Counted from the stretch's first letter, positions 26,668 through 34,942 are shown. The stretch is DNA of 64,000 nucleotides from Gemella haemolysans ATCC 10379 (GCF_000173915.1 NZ_ACDZ02000014.1:1-64000); one strand, 5' to 3'. The notes: a model not told the origin generated them from the sequence alone. Numbers and translations are program-made.

Positions 26668-27456
26668 ATGGAAAATGTATATAGATTTTTTAGAAGAGTT
26701 AGTTTTTCATATAAAATGTCTTCGGTATTAAATGATTGGCGTGCTTTCTTCACTATAGATTTGTTAATTCCACTAATGCAAATGATGTGTTATTCACTAG
26801 TAGGATACTATGTTTATGGTGCAGAAAATATTGAAAAATGGGTTATAAGTAATGCGATAGTGACTAGTGCATTTACGGCAATTTATAGAGTTGGTCTTCA
26901 GTTAGCAAGGGAGAGGGCAAGTGGAACATTGTCTCTAATGTTAGCTACTAAAACGAGTATTTCAGAAATATTAATTTCAAGTGCAATCTCAACTATGTTC
27001 CTAAGTTTTGTATCGGTAGTTTTTGGAGTTAGCGTACTTAGTTTATTATTAGGACTAGCTTGGAATGGGCAAAAAATATTGGAGTTTGTTTTTATTTTAA
27101 TATTAGCAATATTTGTAGCGACTTGTTTTGGATTTTTCATCTCGTGTTTAATATTATTAACGACAGAAATTCACCTAGTAACGAATACTATAGACAAAGT
27201 ACTTTTAATATTTACAGGAGCGAATTTTCCAGTTAGTAATTTTACATATTTAGTAGAGCAATTTTGCTATACTTTACCACTAACACGTTCTATACTTTTA
27301 GCTCAAAAATTAATAGGTGGTGAGAGTGTAATAAGCAACATACATCTAATTAGAGGAGAGTTAGTGTTAGCTTTCGTATTTTTAATATTAGGAATAGTGT
27401 TGTTAAAAAATATGGAAAAAGCCGCCATAAAAGGTAGCAAGTTAGATTTGTTGTAA
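26668..27456 (+). CDS. ABC-2 type permease, second of two
   Basis: A 262-residue protein with about six membrane segments. The ATG at 26668 lies 7 bases after GGAGGTG and 1 base after the stop of the first permease; an earlier in-frame ATG inside that gene has no such site. The tract RERASGTLSLMLATKTS is of the ABC-2 kind. It completes the export complex. Confidence 0.85.
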   Translation: MENVYRFFRRVSFSYKMSSVLNDWRAFFTIDLLIPLMQMMCYSLVGYYVYGAENIEKWVISNAIVTSAFTAIYRVGLQLARERASGTLSLMLATKTSISEILISSAISTMFLSFVSVVFGVSVLSLLLGLAWNGQKILEFVFILILAIFVATCFGFFISCLILLTTEIHLVTNTIDKVLLIFTGANFPVSNFTYLVEQFCYTLPLTRSILLAQKLIGGESVISNIHLIRGELVLAFVFLILGIVLLKNMEKAAIKGSKLDLL

Positions 27457-27465
27457 GTAAATAAA

Positions 27466-27500
27466 AGGCTCAGAGTAGAAATGCTTTGGGTCTTATTTTT
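27466..27500 (+). terminator. Weak terminator after the ABC-2 trio
   Basis: An imperfect hairpin (AAGGCTCA...TTGGGTCTT) followed by ATTTTTT. Confidence 0.45.
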
Positions 27501-27557
27501 TATGTTAATTTTAGAAAAAACTTAATATTAGAGTGATTTAATGAGGAAAATGAATAA

Positions 27558-27714
27558 GGAGTGACTCAAAAATCGTGATTCGAAGAAATTGATTTTGTCG
27601 AGTCACCCTCGCATAGTTTATTAGATATCTAAAAAGCTTTTATAAAGCGAATTTAGATATCAATAAACCACTGCTTCTATGAGTTATAATATATGTTTTT
27701 TTAAAATTTAGGAC
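27558..27714 (+). repeat. Dispersed two-hairpin repeat, copy 6
   Basis: A 157-base element, closely similar in inverted orientation to 5315-5473. Hairpin one is bounded by GGAGTGACTC and GAGTCACCCTC. Hairpin two has arms GTTTATTAGATATCTAAA and TTTAGATATCAATAAAC. It sits between the ABC-2 trio and the second HAD-leader copy. Confidence 0.8.
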
Positions 27715-27728
27715 TTTTGTGTCATCCT

Positions 27729-27880
27729 CTTCCTTTTTTCACTATGAGAGAGTAGTGATATCTGATATAATGTAAAGAATTGGAATATATAAATTGATAA
27801 GATTATAGATTAATTAAAATCTACTAAAGGAGCTTTTGTATGATAAAATTAGTTGTTACAGAAATAACAACGTAAAGTAG
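27729..27880 (+). repeat. Copy 2 of the HAD-gene promoter/start region
   Basis: This matches 29697-29848 up to the eighth codon of the HAD gene (ATGATAAAATTAGTTG...), keeping the AAAGGAGC ribosome site. It then switches to AATAACAACGTAAAGTAG as in copy 1. Behind it comes a toxin-tail fragment. A transcript from its TGATATAAT could read into the immunity-like genes. Confidence 0.8.
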
Positions 27881-27886
27881 TCAAAC

Positions 27887-28006
27887 CTTTTGTAGAACCT
27901 ATTTATAACAAAGTTATTAAGCAAGCAAGTAATTGGATATCAGGTAAATATAATATAGCGAAAAGTTGGTTAAAAAAAAATGGTTTTAAGAAAGGAAATG
28001 AGCAAA
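27887..28006 (+). pseudogene. 3' remnant of a putative toxin gene, copy 1
   Basis: A headless coding remnant. The frame encodes PIYNKVIKQASNWISGKYN and more, matching the better preserved copy at 28541-28738. A longer A-run near 27972-27980 shifts the frame, so it no longer ends at the start of the next gene. The start of the gene is absent and replaced by the HAD-leader copy. Confidence 0.55.
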
Positions 28007-28519
28007 ATGATAAAAAAAATTATAATAGTGATATTGGCGTTAGCAATAATTTGGTTTATAGGGGATATAAATTTAAAAGGTAGTTCAGTGTATTATGCGA
28101 AACATTCACCAAGTAGTAATACTAGGGATTTAGAAATAATGATGTTGGTAGAAAATATACAGGCAAGTGCTGATCGTGAAGGGTTTAGTTATGAAGTTGA
28201 CGGAGATAAAACTATACAAAATACTACAAAAAATGTATATCTATCATATGGACACAGTGTAAATGACGATAACTATGAATATGCATATATGTATGAGGAT
28301 GGACTAGGTTATTATTTTGATAATTTTTTAAAATTGAAAGGTATATATAATTCTAAAGAAGTTCGTTATTATAAAGATATATCAACAGTAGATGAAAATA
28401 AAATAAAAGAAGAAATATATGAGGATTTTAAACCTATATTAAAAGAATCAGAAGAAAATAAGCCATTTATTAATTTGCAGTGGATTTTCAACTGGGTATA
28501 CAGAGATAGAATAAAGTAA
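28007..28519 (+). CDS. Membrane-anchored immunity-like protein, copy 1
   Basis: A 170-residue protein with one N-terminal membrane segment (IKKIIIVILALAIIWFIGD) and an extracytoplasmic domain with no recognised fold. It ends in a conserved FINLQWIFNWVYRDRIK tail. Start ATG 28007 follows AAAGGA at 10 bases. It is a recent duplicate of 28735-29247: residues 20-90 and the last 40 are nearly identical, while about residues 91-125 differ strongly. The position after a toxin-like C-terminal remnant suggests an immunity protein, perhaps of the TipC kind that protects against LXG toxins. That identity is inferred. Confidence 0.65.
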   Translation: MIKKIIIVILALAIIWFIGDINLKGSSVYYAKHSPSSNTRDLEIMMLVENIQASADREGFSYEVDGDKTIQNTTKNVYLSYGHSVNDDNYEYAYMYEDGLGYYFDNFLKLKGIYNSKEVRYYKDISTVDENKIKEEIYEDFKPILKESEENKPFINLQWIFNWVYRDRIK

Positions 28520-28540
28520 ATTATAACTATAAAATACTAA

Positions 28541-28738
28541 TATAAAAAGTTTAAAAATATAGAAAGACCAATTTATAATAATATAATCAAACCAGTATAT
28601 AATAAAGTAGTAAAAACTTTTGTAGATCCTATTTATAACAAAGTTATTAAGCCAACAAGTAATTGGATATCAGGTAAATATAATAAAGCAAAAAACTGGA
28701 TAAAAAAATGGTTTCAAGAGAGGAAACGAGCAAAATGA
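28541..28738 (+). pseudogene. 3' remnant of a putative toxin gene, copy 2
   Basis: An open frame without any start or ribosome site. It encodes a repetitive tail: RPIYNNIIKPVYNKVVK, then DPIYNKVIKPTSNWISGKYN, then a basic end KKWFQERKRAK. Its TGA overlaps the ATG of the next gene (ATGA), the sort of coupling seen between toxin and immunity genes. The N-terminal part is missing, consistent with an orphan 3' module left by recombination. Confidence 0.55.
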
Positions 28739-29247
28739 TAAAAAAAATTATAATAGTGATGTTGGCGTTAGCAACAATTTATTTTATAGGGGATACAAAT
28801 TTAAAAGGTAGTTCAGTGTATTATGCGAAACATTCACCAAGTAGTAATACTAGGGATTTAGAAATAATGATGTTGGTAGAAAATATACAGGCAAGTGCTG
28901 ATCGTGAAGGGTTTAGTTATGAAGTTGACGGAGATAAAACTATACAAAATACTACAAAAAATGTATATCTATCATATGGATACAGTGTAAATGACGCTAA
29001 CTATGAATATGTATATATAAGTAATGAAAGACAAAATTATTATTTTAATGATTTGTTTATGTTAGATGATATAGTAGATTTTGGTAATGGAATGAAACAT
29101 ATAGATATATCAACAGTAGATGAAAATAAAATAAAAGAAGAAATATATGAGAATTTTAAACCTATATTAAAAGAATCAGAAGAAAATAAGCCATTTATTA
29201 ATTTGCAGTGGATTTTCAACTGGGTATACAGAGATAGAATAAAGTAA
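28735..29247 (+). CDS. Membrane-anchored immunity-like protein, copy 2
   Basis: A paralogue of 28007-28519, also 170 residues, with the same N-terminal anchor and the same C-terminal FINLQWIFNWVYRDRIK end but a different middle (about residues 91-125). ATG 28735 lies after GAGAGGAAAC and overlaps the stop of the toxin-tail frame. About 40 bases after the stop are also duplicated in the first unit, showing that the whole unit (tail, gene and 3' flank) was copied in tandem. Function inferred as immunity. Confidence 0.65.
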   Translation: MIKKIIIVMLALATIYFIGDTNLKGSSVYYAKHSPSSNTRDLEIMMLVENIQASADREGFSYEVDGDKTIQNTTKNVYLSYGYSVNDANYEYVYISNERQNYYFNDLFMLDDIVDFGNGMKHIDISTVDENKIKEEIYENFKPILKESEENKPFINLQWIFNWVYRDRIK

Positions 29248-29348
29248 GTTATAACTATAAAATATTGATATAAAAAGTTTGAAAATATAGTTGTTTAATT
29301 GTGTTGAAGAAAAAATAAAAACTCACAACATATTTAAAAGTGAAGTTT

Positions 29349-29391
29349 AGACCTATCGTAGATTTTTTAGTCTACGATAAGTCTTTTTTTG
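29349..29391 (+). terminator. Terminator after the immunity-like genes
   Basis: AGACCTATCGTAGA pairs with TCTACGATAAGTCT, then TTTTTTT. Confidence 0.9.
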
Positions 29392-29696
29392 TTTTACGGG
29401 TTAAAAATCAGCTAATTTCTTTTACTTGCGATTTGTAGGTGTTAATGACAACGTAAAAATATACAAAAAAGACAAAATAACATTATACAATCAGTCAAAA
29501 TTAATTAGTGGATTTAGGAAATGTTTTATTCTTTAATCTATATGAAGGTCCAATTATATTTATTACATGAGAATGATGGTGTAAATAAATATGAGTCTTG
29601 AAAATTATTTAGAGAATAAATTTTTTAAAAAAGGTAGACAGCTGTATATTAAATAAAAAGAGAGAACTAGATATACAAATGAAAAACGGAGAAGTC
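29392..29696. other. Intergenic region without recognisable gene
   Basis: AT-rich. A 21-codon ATG frame near 29591 (MSLENYLENKFFKKGRQLYI) has no ribosome site and is not called. TAATGACAACGTAAAAATA at 29442 resembles the AATAACAACGTAAAG joint of the two HAD-leader copies. Confidence 0.4.
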
Positions 29697-29848
29697 ATAT
29701 CTGATTGATATGATTTTCCCTTTTTCGCTATGAGAGAGTAGTGATATCTGATATAATGTAAAGAAGTGAAATATATAAATTGATAAGATTATAGATTTTT
29801 TGAAATCTACTAAAGGAGCTTTTGTATGATAAAATTAGTTGTTACAGA
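29697..29848 (+). promoter_or_regulatory. Promoter and leader of the HAD gene (parent of the copies)
   Basis: Extended -10 TGATATAAT at 29749-29757. The leader hairpin TAGATTT/AAATCTA at about 29793-29810 is kept, with a changed loop, in both copies. AAAGGAGC is the ribosome site and the first codons follow. This is the only copy attached to a full gene. Confidence 0.7.
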
Positions 29849-30638
29849 TATTGATGATACTCTATTAAATAGTGATCGTGAGATTTCTAAGAAAAATAGA
29901 GAAGTAATTGAAGAGTGTAAGAAACAAGATATTAAGGTTATTTTAGCATCGGGTAGACCTGATTTTGGAATGATGAGTATAGTAGAAGATTTACAACTTG
30001 ATAGTTATGATAACTACTTGCTTTCATTTAATGGTGCTAGAATTGCTAATCTTAAAACGAATGAAGTGATTTATGAGAAGTTTTTATCTCCTGAGAGAAT
30101 TAAGTTCTTAATAGACGTTGCTTTGGAGAATAATTGTGATATTCTTACTTACCAAGGTGGGAAAGTTCTTACAAATCGTGATAATGAATATGCACGAATT
30201 GAGTCTGGTTTAGTAAGTGCAGAATTAGTAATTAGTGAAAATATGAAAGATGATATTAAAGAAGGTGCGGCTAAGGTAATAATTCTTAAACATCCTGATG
30301 AAGCTGTTGCGGTGAAAGATAAACTAGCGCTCGAATTAGGTGATGAGTATGAGGTTGCTATGTCTAAACCGTTCTTTATTGAGCTTAACGATAAGGGTAT
30401 TTCTAAAGGAGTATCTTTAGATTCATTATGTAAAAAACTTGGTTTAACAAATGAGAATGTAATGGCATTAGGTGATGGTCTTAATGATTTAAGCATGATT
30501 GAGTTCGCTGGTATGGGAGTTGCGGTTGATAATGCTAATCCTACTTTAAAAGAAGCGGCGAATTTTATTTCTAAGTCAAATGATGAAGATGGTTTCGCTT
30601 ATGCTATTGAAAAATTTGTTCTTGGTAAAGATGTGTAG
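29826..30638 (+). CDS. Cof-type HAD-IIB phosphatase
   Basis: Cytosolic haloacid-dehalogenase phosphatase of 270 residues. Motif I is DIDDTLLN (nucleophile and acid Asp near residues 8-10), motif II falls around ASGRP, and the metal-binding GDGLNDLSMI lies near residue 218, with a C2B-type cap between. Substrates of this group are sugar phosphates or phosphorylated cofactors; the specific one cannot be told. The start follows AAAGGAGC. rlmH follows after 16 bases. Two truncated copies of its 5' region lie upstream in the island. Confidence 0.9.
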   Translation: MIKLVVTDIDDTLLNSDREISKKNREVIEECKKQDIKVILASGRPDFGMMSIVEDLQLDSYDNYLLSFNGARIANLKTNEVIYEKFLSPERIKFLIDVALENNCDILTYQGGKVLTNRDNEYARIESGLVSAELVISENMKDDIKEGAAKVIILKHPDEAVAVKDKLALELGDEYEVAMSKPFFIELNDKGISKGVSLDSLCKKLGLTNENVMALGDGLNDLSMIEFAGMGVAVDNANPTLKEAANFISKSNDEDGFAYAIEKFVLGKDV

Positions 30639-30654
30639 ATAGAAAGAGGTTCTA

Positions 30655-31131
30655 ATGAAAGTAACTTTGATTTGTGTAGGTAAAGTTAAGGAAAAATTTT
30701 ATAGAGATGCTATAAAAGAATATGAAAAACGTCTTGGAGCATATATTAAGTTAAATACTATTGAAATTTCTGATGAAAAAGTAAAGGTAGAGAATGATTC
30801 AGAAATAGCTCTTGCGATGGAAAAAGAGGGGAATAACATATTATTAAAAATTAAAGATAATCAATATGTTATTACTTTGGAAATTTTAGGTAAGAATTTA
30901 TCAAGTGAAGAATTTGCTTCAAAAATTGATAATTTAATGCTTACAGGTAAGAGTGATGTGGCATTAGTAATTGGTGGAAGTTATGGTCTTTCTGATAGTG
31001 TGAAAAAGCGTAGTGATTTTGCATTATCGTTTAGTAGTATGACGTTTCCACATCAAATGATGCGTGTTGTTTTACTTGAACAAGTATATAGAGCTTATCG
31101 TATAATAACAGGCGCAAGTTATCATAAATAA
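30655..31131 (+). CDS. rlmH: 23S rRNA pseudouridine-1915 N3-methyltransferase
   Basis: SPOUT-family methyltransferase of 158 residues that methylates pseudouridine 1915 in helix 69 of 23S rRNA. It carries the trefoil-knot signature: VIGGSYGLSDSV, then LSFSSMTFPHQMMRVVLLEQVYRAYRI and the C-terminal GASYHK. It marks the return to core genome after the island. A ribosome site AGAAAGAGG precedes the ATG and a terminator follows. Confidence 0.96.
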   Translation: MKVTLICVGKVKEKFYRDAIKEYEKRLGAYIKLNTIEISDEKVKVENDSEIALAMEKEGNNILLKIKDNQYVITLEILGKNLSSEEFASKIDNLMLTGKSDVALVIGGSYGLSDSVKKRSDFALSFSSMTFPHQMMRVVLLEQVYRAYRIITGASYHK

Positions 31132-31136
31132 TTGTA

Positions 31137-31178
31137 AAGAATGAGGTTGTCTTTTCAGACAATTTCATTCTTTTTTTA
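31137..31178 (+). terminator. Terminator after rlmH
   Basis: AGAATGA/TCATTCT and GTTGTC/GACAAT pairs, then TTTTTTT. Confidence 0.88.
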
Positions 31179-31231
31179 CTATTAATTCATAAAGATTTTT
31201 AGTATAATAAAGGTAGAAAAGGAGGAAAGTT

Positions 31232-32002
31232 ATGTTTAGTTTGGATAATTATATGTTAGAACAATTATATAATATCTTTGGAGGGGTAGCTGTTTTTTAT
31301 GGTAGTATTGAATATATTGTTTCAGTTATCTTCTCAAAAATTATGTTTGATATACTTGGTGTTAAACCGATTTTAGCGTTTATACCATTTTATAATACTT
31401 ATAGGATCTATAAAGAGTATAAAGGTCGTGTTTGGAAGAGAAACTGGGGAGTCGCGTATATAATAACTTTTATTATTCCCTCTGGTATAATCACAGGTGT
31501 AGTATTAAATTTGATGAGTTATAAGGTGAATAATGAAGTTGTGTTTAATTTCATGCTTCTTTTTCTTGTTAGTATAATAATAGTTTTTATATGTTTTCTA
31601 ATAATAAAAGTATTTGGTGTAATTATGTTATTTATTATGTATTTACCTATTTTTGATACAAAAGTAAGAAGAGTAGTGTTGTATATTCAAGCCGCACTAA
31701 CATTGTTAGTTGTACTTGGAAATAGTATTATGCTTAAAGTAGATCTTCATTTTGATTCTCTATTGTTAGTGAAGATACAAATGATTTTTTCTGTTGTATT
31801 TACGATTGTTTATCTTTTATCGGCAAGAGAAGTTAGAGCTAGAATTAGAAGTGGAGAATATGTTCTTCAGGAAAAATTAGATTACGGGATTATGGATAGT
31901 TTTGAAGTAAATGCAACTTTAAAAGCTCGTGAGAGAAAGCTAGTCGTACCTAAAATTTCTAAAATAACGAATTATTATGTAATGGATGATAATGTAATTT
32001 AA
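31232..32002 (+). CDS. Membrane protein, first of a paralogous pair (DUF5684-like)
   Basis: A 256-residue protein with about five or six membrane segments. It shares the core SKIMFDI-(L/F)G, AFIP(F/Y)YNTYRIYKEYKGRVWK and the C-terminal REVRARIRSGEYVLQEKLDY block with the next gene. The FIPFYN(T)Y pattern recalls DUF5684-type proteins of unknown function. The start follows AAGGAGG. The pair arose by duplication and is cotranscribed (31-base gap). Confidence 0.72.
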   Translation: MFSLDNYMLEQLYNIFGGVAVFYGSIEYIVSVIFSKIMFDILGVKPILAFIPFYNTYRIYKEYKGRVWKRNWGVAYIITFIIPSGIITGVVLNLMSYKVNNEVVFNFMLLFLVSIIIVFICFLIIKVFGVIMLFIMYLPIFDTKVRRVVLYIQAALTLLVVLGNSIMLKVDLHFDSLLLVKIQMIFSVVFTIVYLLSAREVRARIRSGEYVLQEKLDYGIMDSFEVNATLKARERKLVVPKISKITNYYVMDDNVI

Positions 32003-32033
32003 AATAATTATATAAAATAAAGGAGGAATTCTT

Positions 32034-32858
32034 ATGTTTGAAATAGATGAACATCTGCTAAGTCAGATATTGGCTATAGGTTTAATCGTGTTGCTCATTG
32101 TAGTACTTATCGGATATATTATCACGGCTATTTTTTCAAAAATTATGTTCGATATATTTGGTATTAAGGCAGGACTTGCTTTTATACCGTATTATAATAC
32201 TTATAGAATTTATAAAGAGTATAAAGGGCGTGTTTGGAAGAAAAATTGGGGAATTGCCTATATAATAACTTTTATGATTCCTATGATAGTCATAGGAGGA
32301 TTCGTATTCGCATTGATTAACTCACCAATTACAAGTGATAGATTTTATGAAGAAAATGCAATGACACTGATTTCAGGTTTGATACTATTGATAATAGGGG
32401 CATTAATAATCACGGTGTTTAATTTTATTATGTTATTTATTATGTATCTACCTATTCTTGACACCAAAGGTAGAAGAATAGTATTATACATTCAAGCTGG
32501 ATTAACAGTATTATCTATGTTTACTGCATTTATTTTCGAGGATAATACTATACTAGGAAATATTTTCTCAATTGGTCAATTTGTATTTTCTATTGTCTTT
32601 ATGGTTGTATACTTTGTTGCGGCTACAGACATTAGAGCTAGAGTTAGAAGTGGTAAATATGTTCTTCAAGAAAAGTTAGATTATAATAATCTAAATAGTT
32701 ATGAGATTGATTCTATTTTGAAGGCTCGTGATAGAAAATTAGTTGTTCCTGTTATGTATAATGGGATGGATAACTATCCGATGGGTGACTATCCTTATCC
32801 TGTGAATAATTATCCAATGAACAACAATGAAGAAGTAAATAGAATTGAATATGTTTAA
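32034..32858 (+). CDS. Membrane protein, second of a paralogous pair (DUF5684-like)
   Basis: A 274-residue paralogue of the preceding protein with the same core and an added C-terminal tail rich in Tyr, Pro and Asn (repeated N/DNYPM-like units: DNYPMGDYPYPVNNYPMNNN). It starts after AAGGAGG. The tail, probably cytoplasmic, might mediate assembly. Function unknown. Confidence 0.72.
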   Translation: MFEIDEHLLSQILAIGLIVLLIVVLIGYIITAIFSKIMFDIFGIKAGLAFIPYYNTYRIYKEYKGRVWKKNWGIAYIITFMIPMIVIGGFVFALINSPITSDRFYEENAMTLISGLILLIIGALIITVFNFIMLFIMYLPILDTKGRRIVLYIQAGLTVLSMFTAFIFEDNTILGNIFSIGQFVFSIVFMVVYFVAATDIRARVRSGKYVLQEKLDYNNLNSYEIDSILKARDRKLVVPVMYNGMDNYPMGDYPYPVNNYPMNNNEEVNRIEYV

Positions 32859-32870
32859 AGAAAAAAATTT

Positions 32871-32909
32871 CATGTGATTTAAATATTATGTTAAATCACA
32901 TGTTTTTTT
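32871..32909 (+). terminator. Terminator after the paralogous pair
   Basis: A perfect 12-bp stem CATGTGATTTAA/TTAAATCACATG, then TTTTTTT. Confidence 0.93.
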
Positions 32910-33077
32910 GTGTAAGATTTCAATAATTTTTTATAATTCCTTAGTAAAGTATTTAAAGTATTGTTAATTTATGACACTATCATGTTAGATTTTCTAACGT
33001 ATATTTACAACTGTAGTGTTTTTTAAAGTATAATAGAAAACGTAATAAAACAAATTTTAATGAGGAGTTGACTCTTA

Positions 33078-34508
33078 ATGGATAGATTTTTAGAATTATT
33101 AACTACCGTTAACGACTTTATGTGGTCTTATTTCCTAATTGGGTTAATAATGGTAACTGGTATTTATTTTACATTTAGTACGAAGTTTATTCAATTTACT
33201 TATATCAAAGAAATGTTTAGACTTATTACTGAAAAGCCTAAAGTAGGTGAAAATGGTGAACAAAAAGGTGTTTCAGCTTTCCAAGCATTCACGATTTCAG
33301 CAGCATCAAGGGTAGGAACTGGTACAATTGCAGGGGTTGCTATTGCGATTGCAATGGGTGGACCTGGATCAGTATTTTGGATGTGGATAATGGCACTTTT
33401 TGGTGGAGCTTCATCTTTTGCCGAATCAACATTAGCCCAAGTGTATAAAGTTCGTGATAAAAAAGGTGTTTATCGTGGGGGACCTGCTTACTATATGGAA
33501 AAAGGTCTTGGACAAAAATGGATGGGTGTATTGTTTGCGATTGTTATTTCTATAACTTATGGTATAGCATTTAACTCAGTTCAAACTAACACTATTGCTC
33601 AAGCTTTACAAGTATACAATGTGGATACACATATTGCAGGGATTGCACTATTAATTCTTACAATTTTCGTAATCTTTGGTGGTGTAACAAAAGTTGTTAA
33701 AATTACTCAATGGTTAGTACCAGTAATGGCGGTAGCGTACTTATTTATCGTATTAGTTATTATGATTATTAACATTGACAAATTACCTGGTGTTCTTGCT
33801 CAAATCGTGAAATCAGCATTTGGTCTTGAACAAGTAGGTGGTGGAGTAATCGGTATGGGAACATCAATACTTTTAGGAATTAAACGTGGTATGTTCACTA
33901 ACGAAGCTGGTTTAGGATCAACTCCTAACGCAGCAGCTACAGCTGATAGTACTCACCCAGCTAAACAAGGATTTATCCAAACGTTAGGAGTTTACTTCGA
34001 CACATGTTTAGTATGTACAGCAACAGCATTCTTAATCCTACTGTATCCTGGTGTGGAATATGGGGCTGGTAAGTTACAAGGTATCCAACTTACACAAGCT
34101 GCTTTAACTTCTCAAGTAGGAAGCATTGGAACAATTTTCTTAATCGTAGCTATTTTCTTATTCGGATATAGTTCAGTAATTGGTAACTACTACTACGGAG
34201 AAACAAACATTCAATACTTACTTCCTAAAAAATGGGCTGTAAATGTTTATCGTGTTATTGTATGTATCTTTGTATACGTAGGAAGTGTAATGAACCTAGA
34301 TTTAGTTTGGGGGCTTGCGGATGTAACAATGGGAATTATGAGTTTACTTAACTTAATCGCTATTATCGGTCTTTCTGGTGTAGTTTATGTAGTATTAAAA
34401 GACTACGTGAAACAACATAAACAAGGAAAAGATCCTGAGTTCTATTTAGATAATTTACCAATTAAAATAGATAATGCCACAGCATGGAAAAATAAAAAAG
34501 AAGATTAA
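33078..34508 (+). CDS. Alanine/glycine:cation symporter (AGCS family)
   Basis: Sodium- or proton-coupled importer of alanine or glycine, 476 residues with about 11 membrane segments. Family motifs: AFQAFTISAASRVGTGTIAGVA, GGPGSVFWMW(I)MALFG, GGPAYYMEKGLG and GIKRGMFTNEAGLGS. The start lies after GAGGAG. It is monocistronic with a terminator shared with a minus-strand antitoxin gene. Unlike the island genes it uses many G/C-ending codons, suggesting high expression. Confidence 0.93.
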   Translation: MDRFLELLTTVNDFMWSYFLIGLIMVTGIYFTFSTKFIQFTYIKEMFRLITEKPKVGENGEQKGVSAFQAFTISAASRVGTGTIAGVAIAIAMGGPGSVFWMWIMALFGGASSFAESTLAQVYKVRDKKGVYRGGPAYYMEKGLGQKWMGVLFAIVISITYGIAFNSVQTNTIAQALQVYNVDTHIAGIALLILTIFVIFGGVTKVVKITQWLVPVMAVAYLFIVLVIMIINIDKLPGVLAQIVKSAFGLEQVGGGVIGMGTSILLGIKRGMFTNEAGLGSTPNAAATADSTHPAKQGFIQTLGVYFDTCLVCTATAFLILLYPGVEYGAGKLQGIQLTQAALTSQVGSIGTIFLIVAIFLFGYSSVIGNYYYGETNIQYLLPKKWAVNVYRVIVCIFVYVGSVMNLDLVWGLADVTMGIMSLLNLIAIIGLSGVVYVVLKDYVKQHKQGKDPEFYLDNLPIKIDNATAWKNKKED

Positions 34509-34513
34509 TATTT

Positions 34514-34562
34514 AAAAAAGTACTTCGATGATAGAATTTCTATTCATCGAAGTACTTTTTTC
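34514..34562. terminator. Bidirectional terminator
   Basis: A long stem AAAAAAGTACTTCGATG/CATCGAAGTACTTTTTT. It serves the symporter gene on the plus strand; the last codons of the minus-strand antitoxin lie inside it. Confidence 0.9.
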
Positions 34563-34816
34563 AGTTCCTCTCTTAAATTTTTCATGGAATCATCAAAAGT
34601 AAGGGTACGACCGTTTGTAAAATCAGATTCACTTTGTTCTAGAAGTTGATATAGTTCGTATCTTCCTATGAATTTATTGAATAAATCAATGCTTATAACG
34701 ACAAGATCTTCACGACCATTTTTTGTAATAATGATTGGTTCGCCTGTTTCATGACAAAATGAAGAAATTTCATTGTATTTATTACATAAATCTGTACTTG
34801 ATTTAATGTTTGGTAT
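34544..34816 (-). CDS. Phd/YefM-family antitoxin, apparent ATA start, no toxin partner
   Basis: A 90-codon frame whose product begins (M)PNIKSSTDLCNKYNEISSF and continues EPIIITKNGREDLVVISIDL. This is the pattern of YefM/Phd antitoxins (PNIKPISDLRNYNEV..., P(I/V)FLTKNGR...VV). These neutralise RelE/YoeB-type toxins and bind DNA through the N-terminus. The frame has no ATG, GTG or TTG start: the codon at the position of Met1 is ATA, 7 bases after a perfect AGGAGG, with a TAG upstream in frame. No RelE/YoeB gene follows, so it is orphan. It may be translated from ATA or be start-dead. Confidence 0.7.
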   Translation of the reverse strand: MPNIKSSTDLCNKYNEISSFCHETGEPIIITKNGREDLVVISIDLFNKFIGRYELYQLLEQSESDFTNGRTLTFDDSMKNLREELKKVLR

Positions 34817-34942
34817 ATTAGCACCTCCTCTAATCTAAAGATAATGTACTATTATTTCTTAAGATTGTCAAATTTATAAAAGGTAGGGGACGTAGAAATT
34901 TACAAATTTTTAAGTACTACATTCACGAATTTTTTATTTCAC

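Noticed and set aside
29591-29656. 21-codon ATG frame
   Set aside because: No ribosome site and no conservation evidence; likely chance in AT-rich DNA.
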